Source: Obelidium mucronatum (taxonomy: Eukaryota; Chytridiomycota; Chytridiomycetes; Chytridiales; Chytriomycetaceae). Taken from it: a DNA stretch of 21,397 nt. How positions within the stretch are numbered: the stretch's first letter is position 1; each line of letters begins with the position of its first letter. The DNA lies in the NCBI GenBank assembly GCA_025765595.1, contig JAIVFH010000415.1, positions 1 to 21,397 on the forward strand, read 5' to 3'. Below, piece after piece: positions 1-9,916 of this stretch. The notes under the pieces were generated by a model that had not been told where the DNA came from, ran no database searches, and worked only from the letters and a program-made list of their open reading frames with translations. Both the position numbers and the translations under genes were made by a program.

Positions 1-1075
1 AAGAATTGGCGAACAATGTGTGATCAGGGAATTCCCAGTCCACCGTGACCTTGCAATAACTGAGCTGCTAGATAGTAAGCTGATTATATTCGTATTGATT
101 ATTTGTTTGAATTTTTCTTATTCAGCTGTTTCGCTGCGTGGCATGGTCAAGTTATCTGAGTTGTAGAAGCAACTGCAACGATCTGCCTACAAAAATTGCA
201 AAACCACAATCGGTATTTTCCTAATATTTCCGCTGATTGCTTTCTTATCATTCTATTAATTGCCCTTTTTTTATGTGTGCTGCAGTTCACCAAGTTGCTT
301 TTTATTTACAGGTGGTTCACGTACATGACAGAAGCACAGCCCCTAGGCCTCCCAATCATGTAAAAACTGCGTTAATATCATTCTAAAATATTTATGAATC
401 ACTCCGACTGTCAGATGTGGCTTCCTTCCAGCCGAGCATCAAAATACGAATCCAGTGACGTTAAAATTCGCCTGATTAAATGACGGGATCCTATAAGGAT
501 AAAGACTACATTTAGCACTGTTCAGGTAATTTATTATCTTTGGTGTTGGAGGAATCGATTTCTTACATCTACACCCAACAGGTATTGTACTTATGCCCTC
601 AGCTGCTGCCAATAATTTTTCGAAAGCATTTTGATGGAATTCGAAAAGTTTGGTTGGGTTGCTGCTTGTTTTGGTGGAGCCGTGGGTTCTGGTGCGCACA
701 ATACAGACAGCATCAGCCATCAAGCTTTCATTGGCTCCACACTAACAGTATCTTCTCAGAACATAGTCTAGATTGAATCTGTAAAGTTTCTGTTTTTTAT
801 TGATTGAAATAAAGAAGATTTTGATATTCATACATTCCGACTGCATTCCGACCAGCAGCTAGAAATGGCCATAATTCAATTTTCTTTAATACATTTAGTT
901 TTAGGATATTCATTTATTGCTGGTTTGTTTTCCTTTTAACAAGGGAGTTGGGGAAGAGGAATATAGACCTTTTGTCCTTCAACCTGCAGGTACAGACAGA
1001 ATCAAAACCTGGTACTGTCACGTGACCAGGTATACCTGGTCATGAAACCTGATCTGGTACTCGATCGCCACCCCT
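1..1075. mobile_element. Right-hand part of a hAT-like DNA transposon
   Basis: The segment ends with CCACCCCTA at 1068-1076, the inverse of TAGGGGTGG found at 21006, and is followed directly by ACGTATCA (1076-1083), which also precedes the other end at 20994-21001. An 8-bp target duplication and a TAGGGGTGG-like terminus are usual for hAT transposons. The last 90 bp are full of ACCTGG/CCAGGT motifs in both orientations (984-1062), like the subterminal repeats of hAT ends. No transposase is recognisable. The minus strand has weakly protein-like stretches at about 723-500 and 475-420, perhaps exons of an unidentified gene; the reverse complement of 69-1 is also open. Apart from these, nothing convincing is seen in 1-980. 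Confidence 0.45.
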
Positions 1076-1076
1076 A

Positions 1077-2228
1077 CGTATCATCAAGTGGAATATCTCT
1101 GCTGCCCTATTGAATATTTGTCAGCAAAACACAAAGTGTGCACGTACCTGGATTCGAAACCTCCAGACATACTACAATGCACAGACAAGGACTGATACAA
1201 AGGAGACTATTAAAGAATGGATCACACTTCAACATCTGTCGCATGAATCAATTAGTGAATACTACAACCGATTCTCAAATATCCTTACCAAGATGCGCGC
1301 TGATCCAACTAATGCCGCATTTCGTCCATTCGTCAATCTCACTGAAGTTATCAACCATGTCATTGACGCACTCTATAAACAATCTTTTGGTCATCAAATT
1401 CAAAGAATCAAAAGTCTTGAAATTACAAACCTCAGTGATCTCTTGAAAGAACTCTTGGAGACTGAGAAGATGATTGGCTTCAAACCAAAGAAGACTGCTA
1501 ATGATTTTGCCTTGCTCCTTGGAAGTGGACAACCCAACGGAAGCAGCAACTTCAACTCCAATGGGACTGGGCGAGGAGGTTTCCGTGGGCGTGGTAGAGG
1601 CCGTGGTCGCTGAAGTTACAACAACGCGAGCGGTCGCCCTGGACCTTATCCAGCTCAGAACACCCAATGGAATCGTGGAGGCGGGAATTCTAATAGGGGA
1701 GGATACGTTAACCAGGGAAGACAATTTCCTGTTAATAGTAACCAACCCACTCACCGCTTACACGCCTTAGAGTTCACAACTCAACAACCTCCAAGTCCCT
1801 GCAAAACTTGCGGGGGCAATCACTTTCACGTTCAATGCTTCAAGTCCCAGGACTATCCATTCAACGCGCTACTTCCATTCCCTCAGGGGAAGCCGCTGCT
1901 GCCACCAAACAGGATCCGCAACGACATTGTTAAACACCCACTGATCCAGCAACTACTATCGAAACCACAGAACGCATTGTTCAACGCTTCTTTCGACAAC
2001 TATCAATGGCAACAACCCGTTTACTACCAACAACAATCACTGATGGTTCCACAACAACAACTTCCACCTCCACCTGCTGCTCAACAACAACCTATAGTAT
2101 CTTTCCAGCAGCAACCTACAGTCATCAATGATCAGCAAACCATAAATACTACAAATACCCAGGCAAATAACTTAGCTTCGGGGTCTGGTACTATGGTTCC
2201 TGCGGGTTTTTACCGGGGCCAGCATTAA
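1077..2228 (+). pseudogene. gag: Copia-A gag, C-terminal three quarters, one nonsense codon
   Basis: This is the capsid/nucleocapsid (gag) part of a Ty1/Copia retrotransposon. The frame is open from the transposon junction at 1077 (RIIKWNISAALLN...). It carries a retrotransposon-gag helical region, a Gly/Arg-rich RGRGRG stretch at about 1575-1612, a zinc-knuckle-like CX2CX3HX4C (CKTCGGNHFHVQC, about 1800-1838) and a Gln/Pro-rich tail. TGA at 1611-1613 stops the frame in the RG stretch; the other copy (minus strand, 7070-8397) has Gly there, so this is a point mutation, and the frame continues to the stop at 2226-2228. The N-terminal ~110 residues are missing here; a matching N-terminal piece ends at 21000 at the same codon. 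Confidence 0.85.
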
Positions 2229-4245
2229 GTTGGCCGAAAGATGGACTTGAAGTTGACGCGCCACCTATAACTCAAGTCATCAATACATCAGTGTCACATC
2301 AAATGGAAGAAGAGGAAAATCAAATACCTTCAACTACTACTACTACTACAAAGAAGAAGCGACGGAAAGACAAAGCCGTTCCTGATTCCATCATTCATCA
2401 AAACATTCAACCACAACTCCGCAAAGCCGAACGTACCCTACAATGGAAACAATCAGCAAAATCAACAAATACAACAACATCAAAAACCAAATTCAACTTA
2501 CCTTCAAGGATTGACCCAGCTCCCGAAGATATTCTGGATCCAAATAACTACAATCAACTCTATGACAAAGTAAAGAGGGCGTTCCGCACCGGGGGGGCCT
2601 GTGATGAGAATGAGGTCTTGTCACAGCCAGACGCAGTCCCCCCTGCGAATGATAAGTCATTAGAAGAATTCATTACATTATACAACAACACTGAAACACT
2701 TACCAGTATCAAGGAAACACCAAAACTCTTGTATCAGTTTCAGCCAACAAACACCAAATTTGTCTTCGTCATTGATGGAGGTTGCCGCAAGACTTGCTTG
2801 AAAACAACGGATTATTTTGTCTCTTTTACCCCGTGTAGCCGAACTTCCGGTACCGCCGACGAAGATGGAACTCCGCTTCAGATAACTGGAACTGGAGACG
2901 CAGTCATAATTCTAGAAAATGGATACGCGTTGTTAATCAAAGACGCGTGCCTTACTCCAAAGATAATAACTCACCTAATCGGAACCAATGATCTTGAAGA
3001 CGCTGGACTCCATTTCCAATCTTCAAGAGGACTTCCCGGTTACATCTTTAAGTCCCATCCATCTTCAGACTTGGGACCGCATCAACCACTATTCCAATGC
3101 ATCAAAAGAAACGGACTCCACTTTCTTCCAGTACGCAATCACCCCATTCCATCCAACCAGTCGCGTCAGTTCCATTCGCTACTCTCAGCCAAACTTCAGA
3201 ACATGCGTCTAAGGGAATTGAGCAAAGGACAGTTAGAAAGAGCATCGCGTCAAATGTTAAATGACTTACTGGATTATGAACTTCGACACCGAATCTTTGG
3301 ACATGCTAGCGACGCGAGACTCAGATATATGCAACGTCATCATACTTCAAGCGACTTGCATCCAATTCAATTTCCGCCGAAGCCAATGCCATGCGATTCC
3401 TGCGAAAGTTGTAAAACAAATAAGCAACCGTTTAAGTCAGACCCAAAGAAACATTTACCCGGTGAACAACTTGGATTTGACGTCGTCGAAATCAAACCGC
3501 CACATCTCGGGAAATACCCATACGCACTTGTGATGAACGATTATGGTTCGAAGAGGTCTGACGTCGCGCTACTTGAACATAAAGATGAAGCATTAGTGTG
3601 GGCTATCCGACTTCATCAAAAGACGATAACAAAATACCAACTTACCACAAAACGAATGCGAATGGATCCTGGAGAACTGGGAAGATCTCCAGCATTCATG
3701 AAATATTGCGAACTCAACAACATCTCATTCGAGCCAGGAATACCGGAACAGCACCAAATGGATGGAGGACCCGAACGGACAATTCAAACCTTGAGCAAGA
3801 TGGCCAGGACTTTCCTATATCAATGCAAAGCACCGTTAGAATATTGGGGATATGCATTTGAACACGCATCAGAAATCAACAATGTCTTACCTGTTATATC
3901 CCGCGATATTGATAGTCCCGAATATGCCAGCTCCGGAATTCGTCCTCGAACGTCTCATTTCCAACCCTTCGGGTGTGCTGTCAAGTATCTTCCTGTATCA
4001 ACACAAATCTTGAGCAAAATGGAGCCAACACGGAAAGAAGGGATTTGGATCCAAGACTCCATCCCAAGTTATTGTCCTCGACTTGGAAACTGCTCGCGTC
4101 CATCTCGTTCGATTCAAAGATTGTATCTTCAAGCCCACTATATACCCGTCGTGGCCGCAACCAACATTCGCCACCTCCACGCAACTTGGTCTTGAGTTTA
4201 CCAGAGTCACTAATCAAGACAACGTCGCTGTATACAAATGTTAAA
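2223..4245 (+). pseudogene. pol: Copia-A pol part 1: protease and integrase, frameshifted
   Basis: The frame is open from about 2223 (SWPKDGLEVDAPP...) and encodes the middle of a Copia polyprotein. A basic, Thr-rich segment is followed by a protease-like VIDGG (about 2770-2790; the family normally has D-S/T-G). Then come an integrase HHCC zinc finger (HRIFGH...CDSCESC, about 3285-3410) and an integrase core with D in GFDVVEI (~3480), D in RMDPGEL (~3665) and E in GGPERTIQTL (~3770). Homology then leaves the frame: from about 4050 the match (SQVIVLDLETARV) continues in the +1 frame to a TAA at 4242-4244. That is one small indel near 4045-4060. The frame relative to gag is -1, so either a -1 ribosomal frameshift or a 35-bp intron (2188-2222) would join them. 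The element is decayed and probably inactive. Confidence 0.8.
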
Positions 4246-4275
4246 AATTATCTTGACATAATGGAAAAAGTCAAG
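4230..4275 (+). other. Candidate GT-AG intron in the Copia-A integrase/RT linker
   Basis: GTATAC...GTCAAG, 46 bp. Its removal joins codon GCT of the post-frameshift integrase frame to AAC of the next open frame (NKPLDAETLQAL...) in phase 0 and removes the TAA at 4242. There is no transcript evidence; the polypyrimidine tract is weak. Confidence 0.35.
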
Positions 4276-4409
4276 AACAAACCTCTCGACGCCGAGACAC
4301 TTCAAGCTCTGCGAACCAACCGCAAGCAACCAAAACTACACCACACCGTCCTCAAGGCAAACGCCGCGAGACTTGAACTACAAAACACAAATCAACATTT
4401 AACAAAAAC
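4276..4409 (+). pseudogene. Copia-A pol, short linker exon between integrase and RT
   Basis: An open frame (NKPLDAETLQALRTN...) lies between two frame breaks, in the position of the variable acidic/basic linker that Copia polyproteins carry between integrase and reverse transcriptase. It ends at a GTAAGA donor-like site (4410). It has no known domain. It is included because it becomes continuous with both neighbours if the two candidate introns (4230-4275 and 4410-4621) are removed. Confidence 0.4.
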
Positions 4410-4621
4410 GTAAGATACAACAACAATAACCCCAATCCTTCCTTACCATTCATCTTGTTTGGAACTTGCGGGGGACGCCTTGTAAGACTTAACGGGAACG
4501 GATTGAGGGGAAGCTACAATACACAAAACAAAAATTAAATTAATAAGGGCCAAGCCCTGATCCCGGGATCCCCAACACACAAACAATAATTACATACCTT
4601 GATCACCTCTATCAACGGTAG
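4410..4621 (+). other. Candidate 212-bp intron before the Copia-A RT frame
   Basis: GTAAGATACAAC...CTATCAACGGTAG. The donor is close to consensus and a CTATCAAC branch-like site sits just before the acceptor. Phase 2 is kept on both sides (AC + C, then the RT frame from 4623). The stretch has stops in all three forward frames and no other recognisable content; it includes a palindromic GGATCCCGGGATCC-like patch at 4556-4571. Confidence 0.4.
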
Positions 4622-6602
4622 CCACATACAATTGGAAGTACTCTCGAAGAGAGGAAACTCTCCACATACACATCACTACAAAATCAAAAAACAACTTTTA
4701 ACACACATCATTACAAAAACATATACACACTACTCTTACCTTAATCGCTCGAATCAACGACGATACACTAATCAAATACAAATGACACTTAGTAAAACTA
4801 CAAAACCACTCAAAAGTGCGATGAAACGTACCTTAACAAGCCAAGGTCTTGGCACTTCGGTACGACCACCGCCGCAGCCACCACCAACAGTACCAAAACC
4901 AGCAACGGCGCCGCGACGAATGTCTCAGAGACTCAGCAAATCACGGACATTGCTTGCGACGATTCTGCTGTGCTCACCAACACTCGATGAAGAGGAAACA
5001 CATGTTTTTGGTGAAGAATGGTCATCAGTGACAATCGAGGACAAACTACACGACGTACCACTCACCTCGACGCCAATCTCGAAGATTCCTGAATCACCAA
5101 AGACACGGAACGCAGCCATGAAGAGCAAATTCCAAGAAGAATGGCTCGCAGCCGAGAAAGCTGAACTTGATGCGCTTGTGGACAACAAGACCTATAGACT
5201 TGTCAAAGCTCCTGACGGCATCAATATTGTCGGCAGCAAATGGGTTTACAAGGTCAAGTTGAACAGCGATGGATCTGTTGAACGGTTTAAGGCGCGTTTA
5301 GTCGCTCAGGGATATACACAACAATTCGGATTGGACTATACGGAAACTCACTCACCGGTTATGCGCGCAGCAACTTTCAGATGGCTTTTATCGCTCACAG
5401 CAATCAACGGGTGGGATACACGCATGTGCGACGTGAGCACCGCGTACTTGTATGGCGATATCGACGAACCCGTCTACATGAAGCAGCCTCCCGGATACGA
5501 CGATGGAACGGGCAGGGTCTATGAACTCCTAAAAGGACTTTATGGATTAAAACAAGCGGGTCGTATTTGGTATAAGAAGTTGACTACTCACCTCAAAGAA
5601 ACAGGATACACTCAGTCGAAAGCGGACCCGTGCGTCTTCTTTAAGACTGTGGATGGCAAGACGGTATACTTGGCCATCTACGTCGACGACTTGTGTTTCT
5701 TTGGTGACCAAGCACTTATCAATGAGGGCGTGATTTCTCTTAGGAAGGAATTCAAAATGCGAGACTTAGGAAAAATTACCTACACAACCGGAATACAAGT
5801 TGAACACGTGCCCTCCAGAATCTTCATCCACCAATCAAAATACATCAAGGAAATCTTGGAGCGATTTACGGGACATTTTTCGCATTATCCAATTTCCACT
5901 CCCTTGCCAAGCTCATTTTCACCAACTCCAGCATCAGACACCACCCCCCCCTTCAACAACCCATCCCTATACCTTGAAGCCATCGGATGCCTCAACTACG
6001 CAGCTATCAACACTCGCCCGGACATTTCTACAGCTATCTCCTTTCTATCTATCTTCTCCAGCAAACCATCTCAACAACACTGGGAAGACCTCATGCGTGT
6101 CTTCCGCTACATCCATGACACACAAGACCACGGTATCTTCTACTCTAAACAAGGCAATTCAAGTCCTATCGGCTACAGCGACGCCGCGTACAACATCCAC
6201 CACGAAGCTAAGTCTCAGCTTGGCTACATGGTTGTTCTCGCGGATGGCGTCATCAGTTGGAAATCAACCAAGACTCCAGTCACACCACTATCATCTACAG
6301 AAGCCGAATACATGTCTATCAGTGAACTAGGACGCGAACTACAGTCTTTTATTCAACTATACGATACACTCAACATACCACTTGACAAACCAATTCAAGT
6401 ATTCGAAGATAACCAGTCTACAATTCATCAATGCAACAATGACGTTTTCTCACATCGATCGAAACACATCAATATTCGATACCACTACATTCGCGAACTG
6501 GTCAATTTAAAGCAAGTCAAGGTCACTTGGATCAAGACCGCTGACCAGCCAGCCGATTTACTCACCAAGTGTCTTGGACGCGATCTAATTCCGAAGGTCT
6601 AA
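4599..6602 (+). pseudogene. pol: Copia-A pol part 2: reverse transcriptase and RNase H
   Basis: A long open frame with a complete Copia reverse transcriptase and RNase H. The RT entry motif (SKWVYKVKLNSDGSVERFKARLVAQGY cut here to SKWVYKVK...KARLVAQGY) begins at about 5236, DVSTAYLYGD is near 5430, LYGLKQAG near 5540, and the catalytic YVDD near 5680-5691. The RNase H region has GYSDAAYN (~6172), PLSSTEAEYM (~6290) and EDNQSTIH (~6405), then the conserved tail TADQPADLLTKCLG (~6540). No ATG is needed because this is the C-terminal part of a polyprotein; the N-terminal part is Pro/Thr-rich linker. The frame ends abnormally: the minisatellite begins at 6597 inside the last codons and supplies the stop (TAA, 6600-6602). 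The final residues, the polypurine tract and the 3' LTR are missing. Confidence 0.9.
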
Positions 6603-6745
6603 TTTAGACTGACTAATTCAGACTGTGTGATTAGACTGTCTAATTTAGACGGTCTAATTTAGACTGTCTAATTCAGACATTGCAGTTAGACTGTCTAAAT
6701 TAGACCGTCTAAATTAGACTGTCCAATTGTCTAATTTAGACTGTC
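6597..6745. repeat. Palindromic 14-bp minisatellite, locus 1
   Basis: About ten degenerate units of GTCTAATTTAGACT / GTCTAATTCAGACT. Each unit is nearly its own reverse complement (GTCTAA..TTAGAC), and part of the array (about 6684-6722) reads in the opposite orientation, so the block can fold back on itself. It abuts the truncated end of the Copia-A pol gene. A second array with the same units and the same downstream neighbour lies at 19059-19292. Confidence 0.9.
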
Positions 6746-6899
6746 GAATTTTGGAATGACCTCAAGAAACGACGTTACACAAGGACAGTGGGTGTGAAAA
6801 CTATCATGGCCAATCAGATTCGGAAATTTGCAGGAATGATTTTATCGGCTGGAGTTGAAAAATGACGTTACACCAGATTCGGAATATGCAGGAATGATT
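6746..6899 (+). repeat. Tandem repeat module, locus 1 (TGACGTTACAC satellite)
   Basis: Nearly identical to 19293-19449, starting GAATTTTGG(G)AATGACC. It holds two copies of a ~58-59-bp unit (CAGATTCGGAAATTTGCAGG at 6815 and 6874) linked by AAATGACGTTACACC. It ends at 6899, where Copia-A sequence begins on the minus strand. The junction is rich in AATGAT, so it may have formed by microhomology. Confidence 0.85.
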
Positions 6900-7079
6900 A
6901 TGAATGATAGAATCAGGAACGGCTTTTTCTTTCCGTCGCTTCTTCTTGGTGGTAGCAGTTGTAGTTGAAGGTATTTGATTTTCTTCTTCTTCCATTTGTT
7001 GTGACGCTGATGTATTGATGACTTGAGTTATAGGTGGCGCGTCAACTTCAAGTCCATCTTTCGGCCAACTTAGTCCTGG
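6900..7079 (-). pseudogene. pol: Copia-A pol N-terminus, truncated
   Basis: The minus-strand frame (SWPKDGLEVDAPPITQ...EEEENQIPSTTT...KKKRRKEKAVPDSIIH) matches the beginning of pol at 2223-2400 almost codon for codon, then ends at the repeat junction. As in the + copy, the frame is shifted -1 relative to gag, and the same GT...CCAG segment that could act as a 35-bp intron is present. No enzymatic domain is retained. Confidence 0.75.
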
Positions 7080-8397
7080 CCCCGGTAAAAACCCGCAGGA
7101 ACCATAGTACCAGACCCAGAAGCTAAGTTATTTGCCTGGGTATTTATAGTATTTATGGTTTGCTGATCATTGATAACTGTAGGTTGCTGCTGAAATGTAA
7201 CTGTAGGTTGTTGTTGTGCAGCGGGTGGTGGTGGAAGTTGTTGTTGCGGAACCATCAGTGATTGTTGTTGGTAGTAAACGGGTTGCTGCCATTGGTAGTT
7301 GTCAAAAGGAGCATTGAATAATGCGTTTTGCGGCTTCGAAAGTAGTTGTTGGATCAGCGGATGTTTGACAATGTCATTGCGGATCCTGTTTGGTGGCAGC
7401 AGCGGCTTCCCCTGAGGGAATGGAAGTAGCGCGTTGAATGCGTAGTCCTGGGACTTGAAGCATTGAACGTGGAAGTGATTGCCCCCACAAGTTTTGCAAG
7501 GACTTGGAGGTTGTTGAGTTGTAAACTCTAAGGCATGTAAGCGGTGAGTGGGTTGGTTACTATTAACAGGAAATTGTCTTCCCTGATTGACGTATCCTCC
7601 CCTATTAGAGTTCCCGCCTCCACGATTCCACTGGGTGTTCTGAGCTGGATAAGGTCCGGGGCGACCGCTCGCATTATTGTAACTTCCGCGACCACGGCCT
7701 CTACCACGTCCACGGAAACCTCCTCGCCCAGTCCCATTGGAGTTGAAGTTGCTGCTTCCGTTGGGTTGTCCACTTCCAAGGAGCAAGGCAAAGTCATTAG
7801 CAGTCTTCTTTGGTTTGAAGCCGATCATCTTCTCAGTCTCCAAGAGTTCCTTCAAGAGATCACTGAGGTTTGTAATTTCAAGACTTTTGATTCTTTGAAT
7901 TTGATGACCAAAAGATTGTTTGTAGAGTGCGTCAATGACATGATTAATAACTTCAGTGAGATTGACGAATGGACGGAATGCGGCATTAGTTGGGTCAGCG
8001 CGCATCTTGGTAAGAATATTTGAGAATCGGTTATAGTATTCGCTAATCGACTCATGTGACAGATGTTGAAGTGTGATCCATTCTTTGATAGTCTCCTTTG
8101 TATCTGTCCTAGTCTGTGCATTGTAGTATGTCTGGAGGTTTCGAATCCAGGTACGTGCACATTTGGTGTTTTGCTGACAAATATTCAATAGGGCAGCAGA
8201 GATGTTCCACTTGATGATACGTTGCATCATCTTGTTATTCGCGTATGACCCTGGACAAGTGTTTGGAACATCGGTCAGCTGAAGAACCCATGTCTTCAGG
8301 ATTATCCCAGACTGCAAGTTCAAGAAGCTGCGGATCAGCCGTGATTGCACCATTTGGACCATAAGGAACCAAGTAGTTGTTGATGTTGTCGTCGTGG
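7070..8397 (-). pseudogene. gag: Copia-A gag, second copy, N-terminally deleted
   Basis: The minus-strand gag frame is uninterrupted from about 8291 to the stop at 7070. It keeps the Arg/Gly repeat with Gly where the + copy has a stop, the zinc-knuckle-like CKTCGGNHFHVQC, and the Gln-rich tail. Two lesions lie upstream: an 11-bp deletion between 8291 and 8292 (the other copy has CCGAACGATCC there) puts the N-terminal piece (SHDDNINNYLVPYG...) out of frame, and the true start is lost in the ~390-bp deletion. It therefore cannot make normal Gag, but it serves as a reference for the mutations in the + copy. With 1077-2400 it forms an inverted repeat of about 1.3 kb arms. Confidence 0.85.
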
Positions 8398-8424
8398 GAT
8401 TTTGGTACAGGAAAATTTAACAGA

Positions 8425-8591
8425 TGTTGAGTAATAAGACTTCTTAATCTATTGTAGAGGGACTGGAAGCGGTGCTGGTTCTGTAGACAGGTGAGCTGAT
8501 CCTTGTGGACACTAGAGAGATTTTGGAGATAATTCTTAAACTTTATTTCCAAACATGGAGCTTGCAACATGAGTTTCATGTGCCTCCAACA
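8425..8591 (-). repeat. Copia-A 5' LTR (second copy)
   Basis: Minus strand from TGTTGGAGGCA (8591) to ...ACTCAACA (8425), 167 bp, with TGTTG/CAACA ends. It matches 20243-20409 with few differences. The outer boundary is exact: similarity between the two copies stops at 8591 and at 20243. The inner boundary is inferred from the CAACA terminus, since no second LTR of the same element is present to confirm it. Confidence 0.6.
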
Positions 8592-8873
8592 TTCAGGTCA
8601 AGAATGCTCTTGGAAGACAGAGATAATATATTACTTGAAATTGAAACATTCAAAAGACGCTTAAGAGCAAGTCTAAAAAGGAAATTTGAATTTCTCCCAA
8701 CATGTGCACTTAACAGTGACAACAGTATATGGGCGATTCTTGATATAGATAAAAGGCTTCAAACTCCTGATGTAGAAAAAATGAAATTTCTCAGAGTGTA
8801 TCACCGTGATCCAAGCATCAATCAAGGATATAATTATAAGAGTAATATAGTTTATTTACCCCCAGCTAAGTAA
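8592..8873 (+). pseudogene. 3' end of an unidentified gene, cut by Copia-A
   Basis: I do not recognise the protein. The 93-codon frame (FRSRMLLEDRDNILLEIETFKRRL... to ...VYLPPAK, stop TAA at 8871) has balanced composition, a Lys/Arg/Glu-rich helix at its start and hydrophobic spacing like real coding DNA. It begins exactly where the Copia-A LTR ends, so the 5' part of the gene was lost or lies beyond the inserted DNA. The nearest in-frame ATG is at 8604. Codons upstream in the LTR are fortuitous. It lies 131 bp before the next gene on the same strand. It could also be a last exon whose acceptor was destroyed. Confidence 0.5.
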
Positions 8874-9004
8874 TTAAGTTAGTACATAGTTTACTTTTAT
8901 ATTTAAGGCTTAGGGTTAAGATTTGAGCCAAGTTTAAAAAGTTAAATAGGACAAAAATAAATTATTTTATCTATCTGTTTAATGATTTTATTTTTAAACA
9001 TTTA
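8874..9004. other. Spacer between gene fragment and the USP-like gene
   Basis: An AT-rich stretch (AAAAATAAATTATTTTATC near 8953-8971). It contains AATAAA-like sequence that could serve the upstream gene as a polyadenylation signal. No TATA box stands out. Confidence 0.3.
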
Positions 9005-9115
9005 ATGACCCAAGAATTGTCAGATTGTTGTATTGATATTGAAGAAGGACCAGATGGACCTACTCATATGATACTGACTAGAAATGGAGTCACTACAAAG
9101 TACTTTTTAAATCCT

Positions 9116-9198
9116 GTAAGCTCCTTACTAGTGGTATGGGCTTTCTGATCATGGCCTACTCCAATCTAACCATGGCCAAAACACAAACAATCAACTAG
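9116..9198 (+). other. Intron 1 of the USP-like gene
   Basis: GTAAGC...CAACTAG, 83 bp, phase 0, with CTAAC branch-like sequence at about 9166-9170. Stops in frame (TGA at ~9147) show it must be removed. Confidence 0.65.
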
Positions 9199-9676
9199 CA
9201 TCCTATGTTAGTCTCAACCAACTCCAATCACTCTATCCAAAATTTAACATCTATCAGATCTAATATCCTCTATGAGGTAAGCAATCTAGGAGCTACAACA
9301 GCAGCTAGATCAGTTCTGCTTGTACCATTGGATTTACAAACTGATCTATCCACATTGGCACAGCAACAACAAACAACCACAGCCACAGTCCCTAAACCCA
9401 CTTCAGAAAAAACTTTAAATACCACAACTATTGTTTCATCCAACCATATAACAATTTATGATTATTTATTACATCAAGCAAATGACAACAAAAATTCTAT
9501 TGACACTCTAAAAAGGGAGTTATCAACACAAGAAAAAAAACTATTTATCTTCTTAGAAGAAACCAGAAAGAATGGAGTATCTATGAGTGAAGTGGAGCAG
9601 CAAATCGGTTTTTGTAATAGATCATTATCACAAATGGAATCTAAAATCATAGAATTGGAAGAATGGTCTAGAATAG

Positions 9677-9721
9677 GTAGTCACAGATATTTATCATTTA
9701 CTTTCTAATTTTCTATTGTAG
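9677..9721 (+). other. Intron 2 of the USP-like gene
   Basis: GTAGTC...TATTGTAG, 45 bp, phase 1, with a TTCTAAT branch-like site. Joining gives GAT at the junction and a 52-codon Lys-rich exon 3 without stops. Confidence 0.7.
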
Positions 9722-9877
9722 ATACCAAACGAAAAAACAATACACTTTTAACAAAACACTCTTTAAGCTTGAAAATAAAAAAAAAGAATACAGAGCCCCT
9801 TCTCAAAACCACTGAAAGCAATTTAGTCACAAAGGAAGTCCAAAAAAAAATTGATGCACTTATAAAAATAGTCAAAG

Positions 9878-9916
9878 GTATGAGATTTATCAATTACTTC
9901 TCTCACTATTGATTAG
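9878..9916 (+). other. Intron 3 of the USP-like gene
   Basis: GTATGAG...TGATTAG, 39 bp, phase 1. Joining gives GAA and leads straight into the frame of the protease Cys box. It is the shortest intron of the gene. Confidence 0.7.

Larger units (their letters stand above)
6900..8591 (-). mobile_element. Truncated Copia-A copy (LTR, gag, start of pol)
   Basis: Read on the minus strand from 8591 to 6900, this is the 5' part of the same retrotransposon as 1077-6602: a 167-bp LTR (8591-8425), a leader with a large internal deletion, gag, and the first ~60 codons of pol (ending near VPDSIIH). It then breaks into the tandem repeat at 6899. Compared with the copy at 20243, about 390 bp of leader and gag start are missing at 8400-8412. 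A short ACCAA/CCAA match at the breakpoints suggests a microhomology-mediated deletion. The element interrupts whatever gene the 8592-8873 fragment belongs to. Confidence 0.88.

Noticed and set aside
540..776. 78-codon plus-strand ORF
   Set aside because: Aromatic- and Gln-rich sequence without domain or coding character, overlapping a better minus-strand candidate.
3991..4037. Intron in Copia-A integrase instead of a frameshift
   Set aside because: A phase-0 GT...AG segment exists, but it would remove ILSKMEPTRK, a normal conserved part of Copia integrases, so a small indel near 4045-4060 is more likely.
7544..8023. Open frame of 159 codons on the plus strand
   Set aside because: It is the antisense shadow of the Copia-A gag on the minus strand; the same shadow occurs opposite the + gag at 1275-1754.
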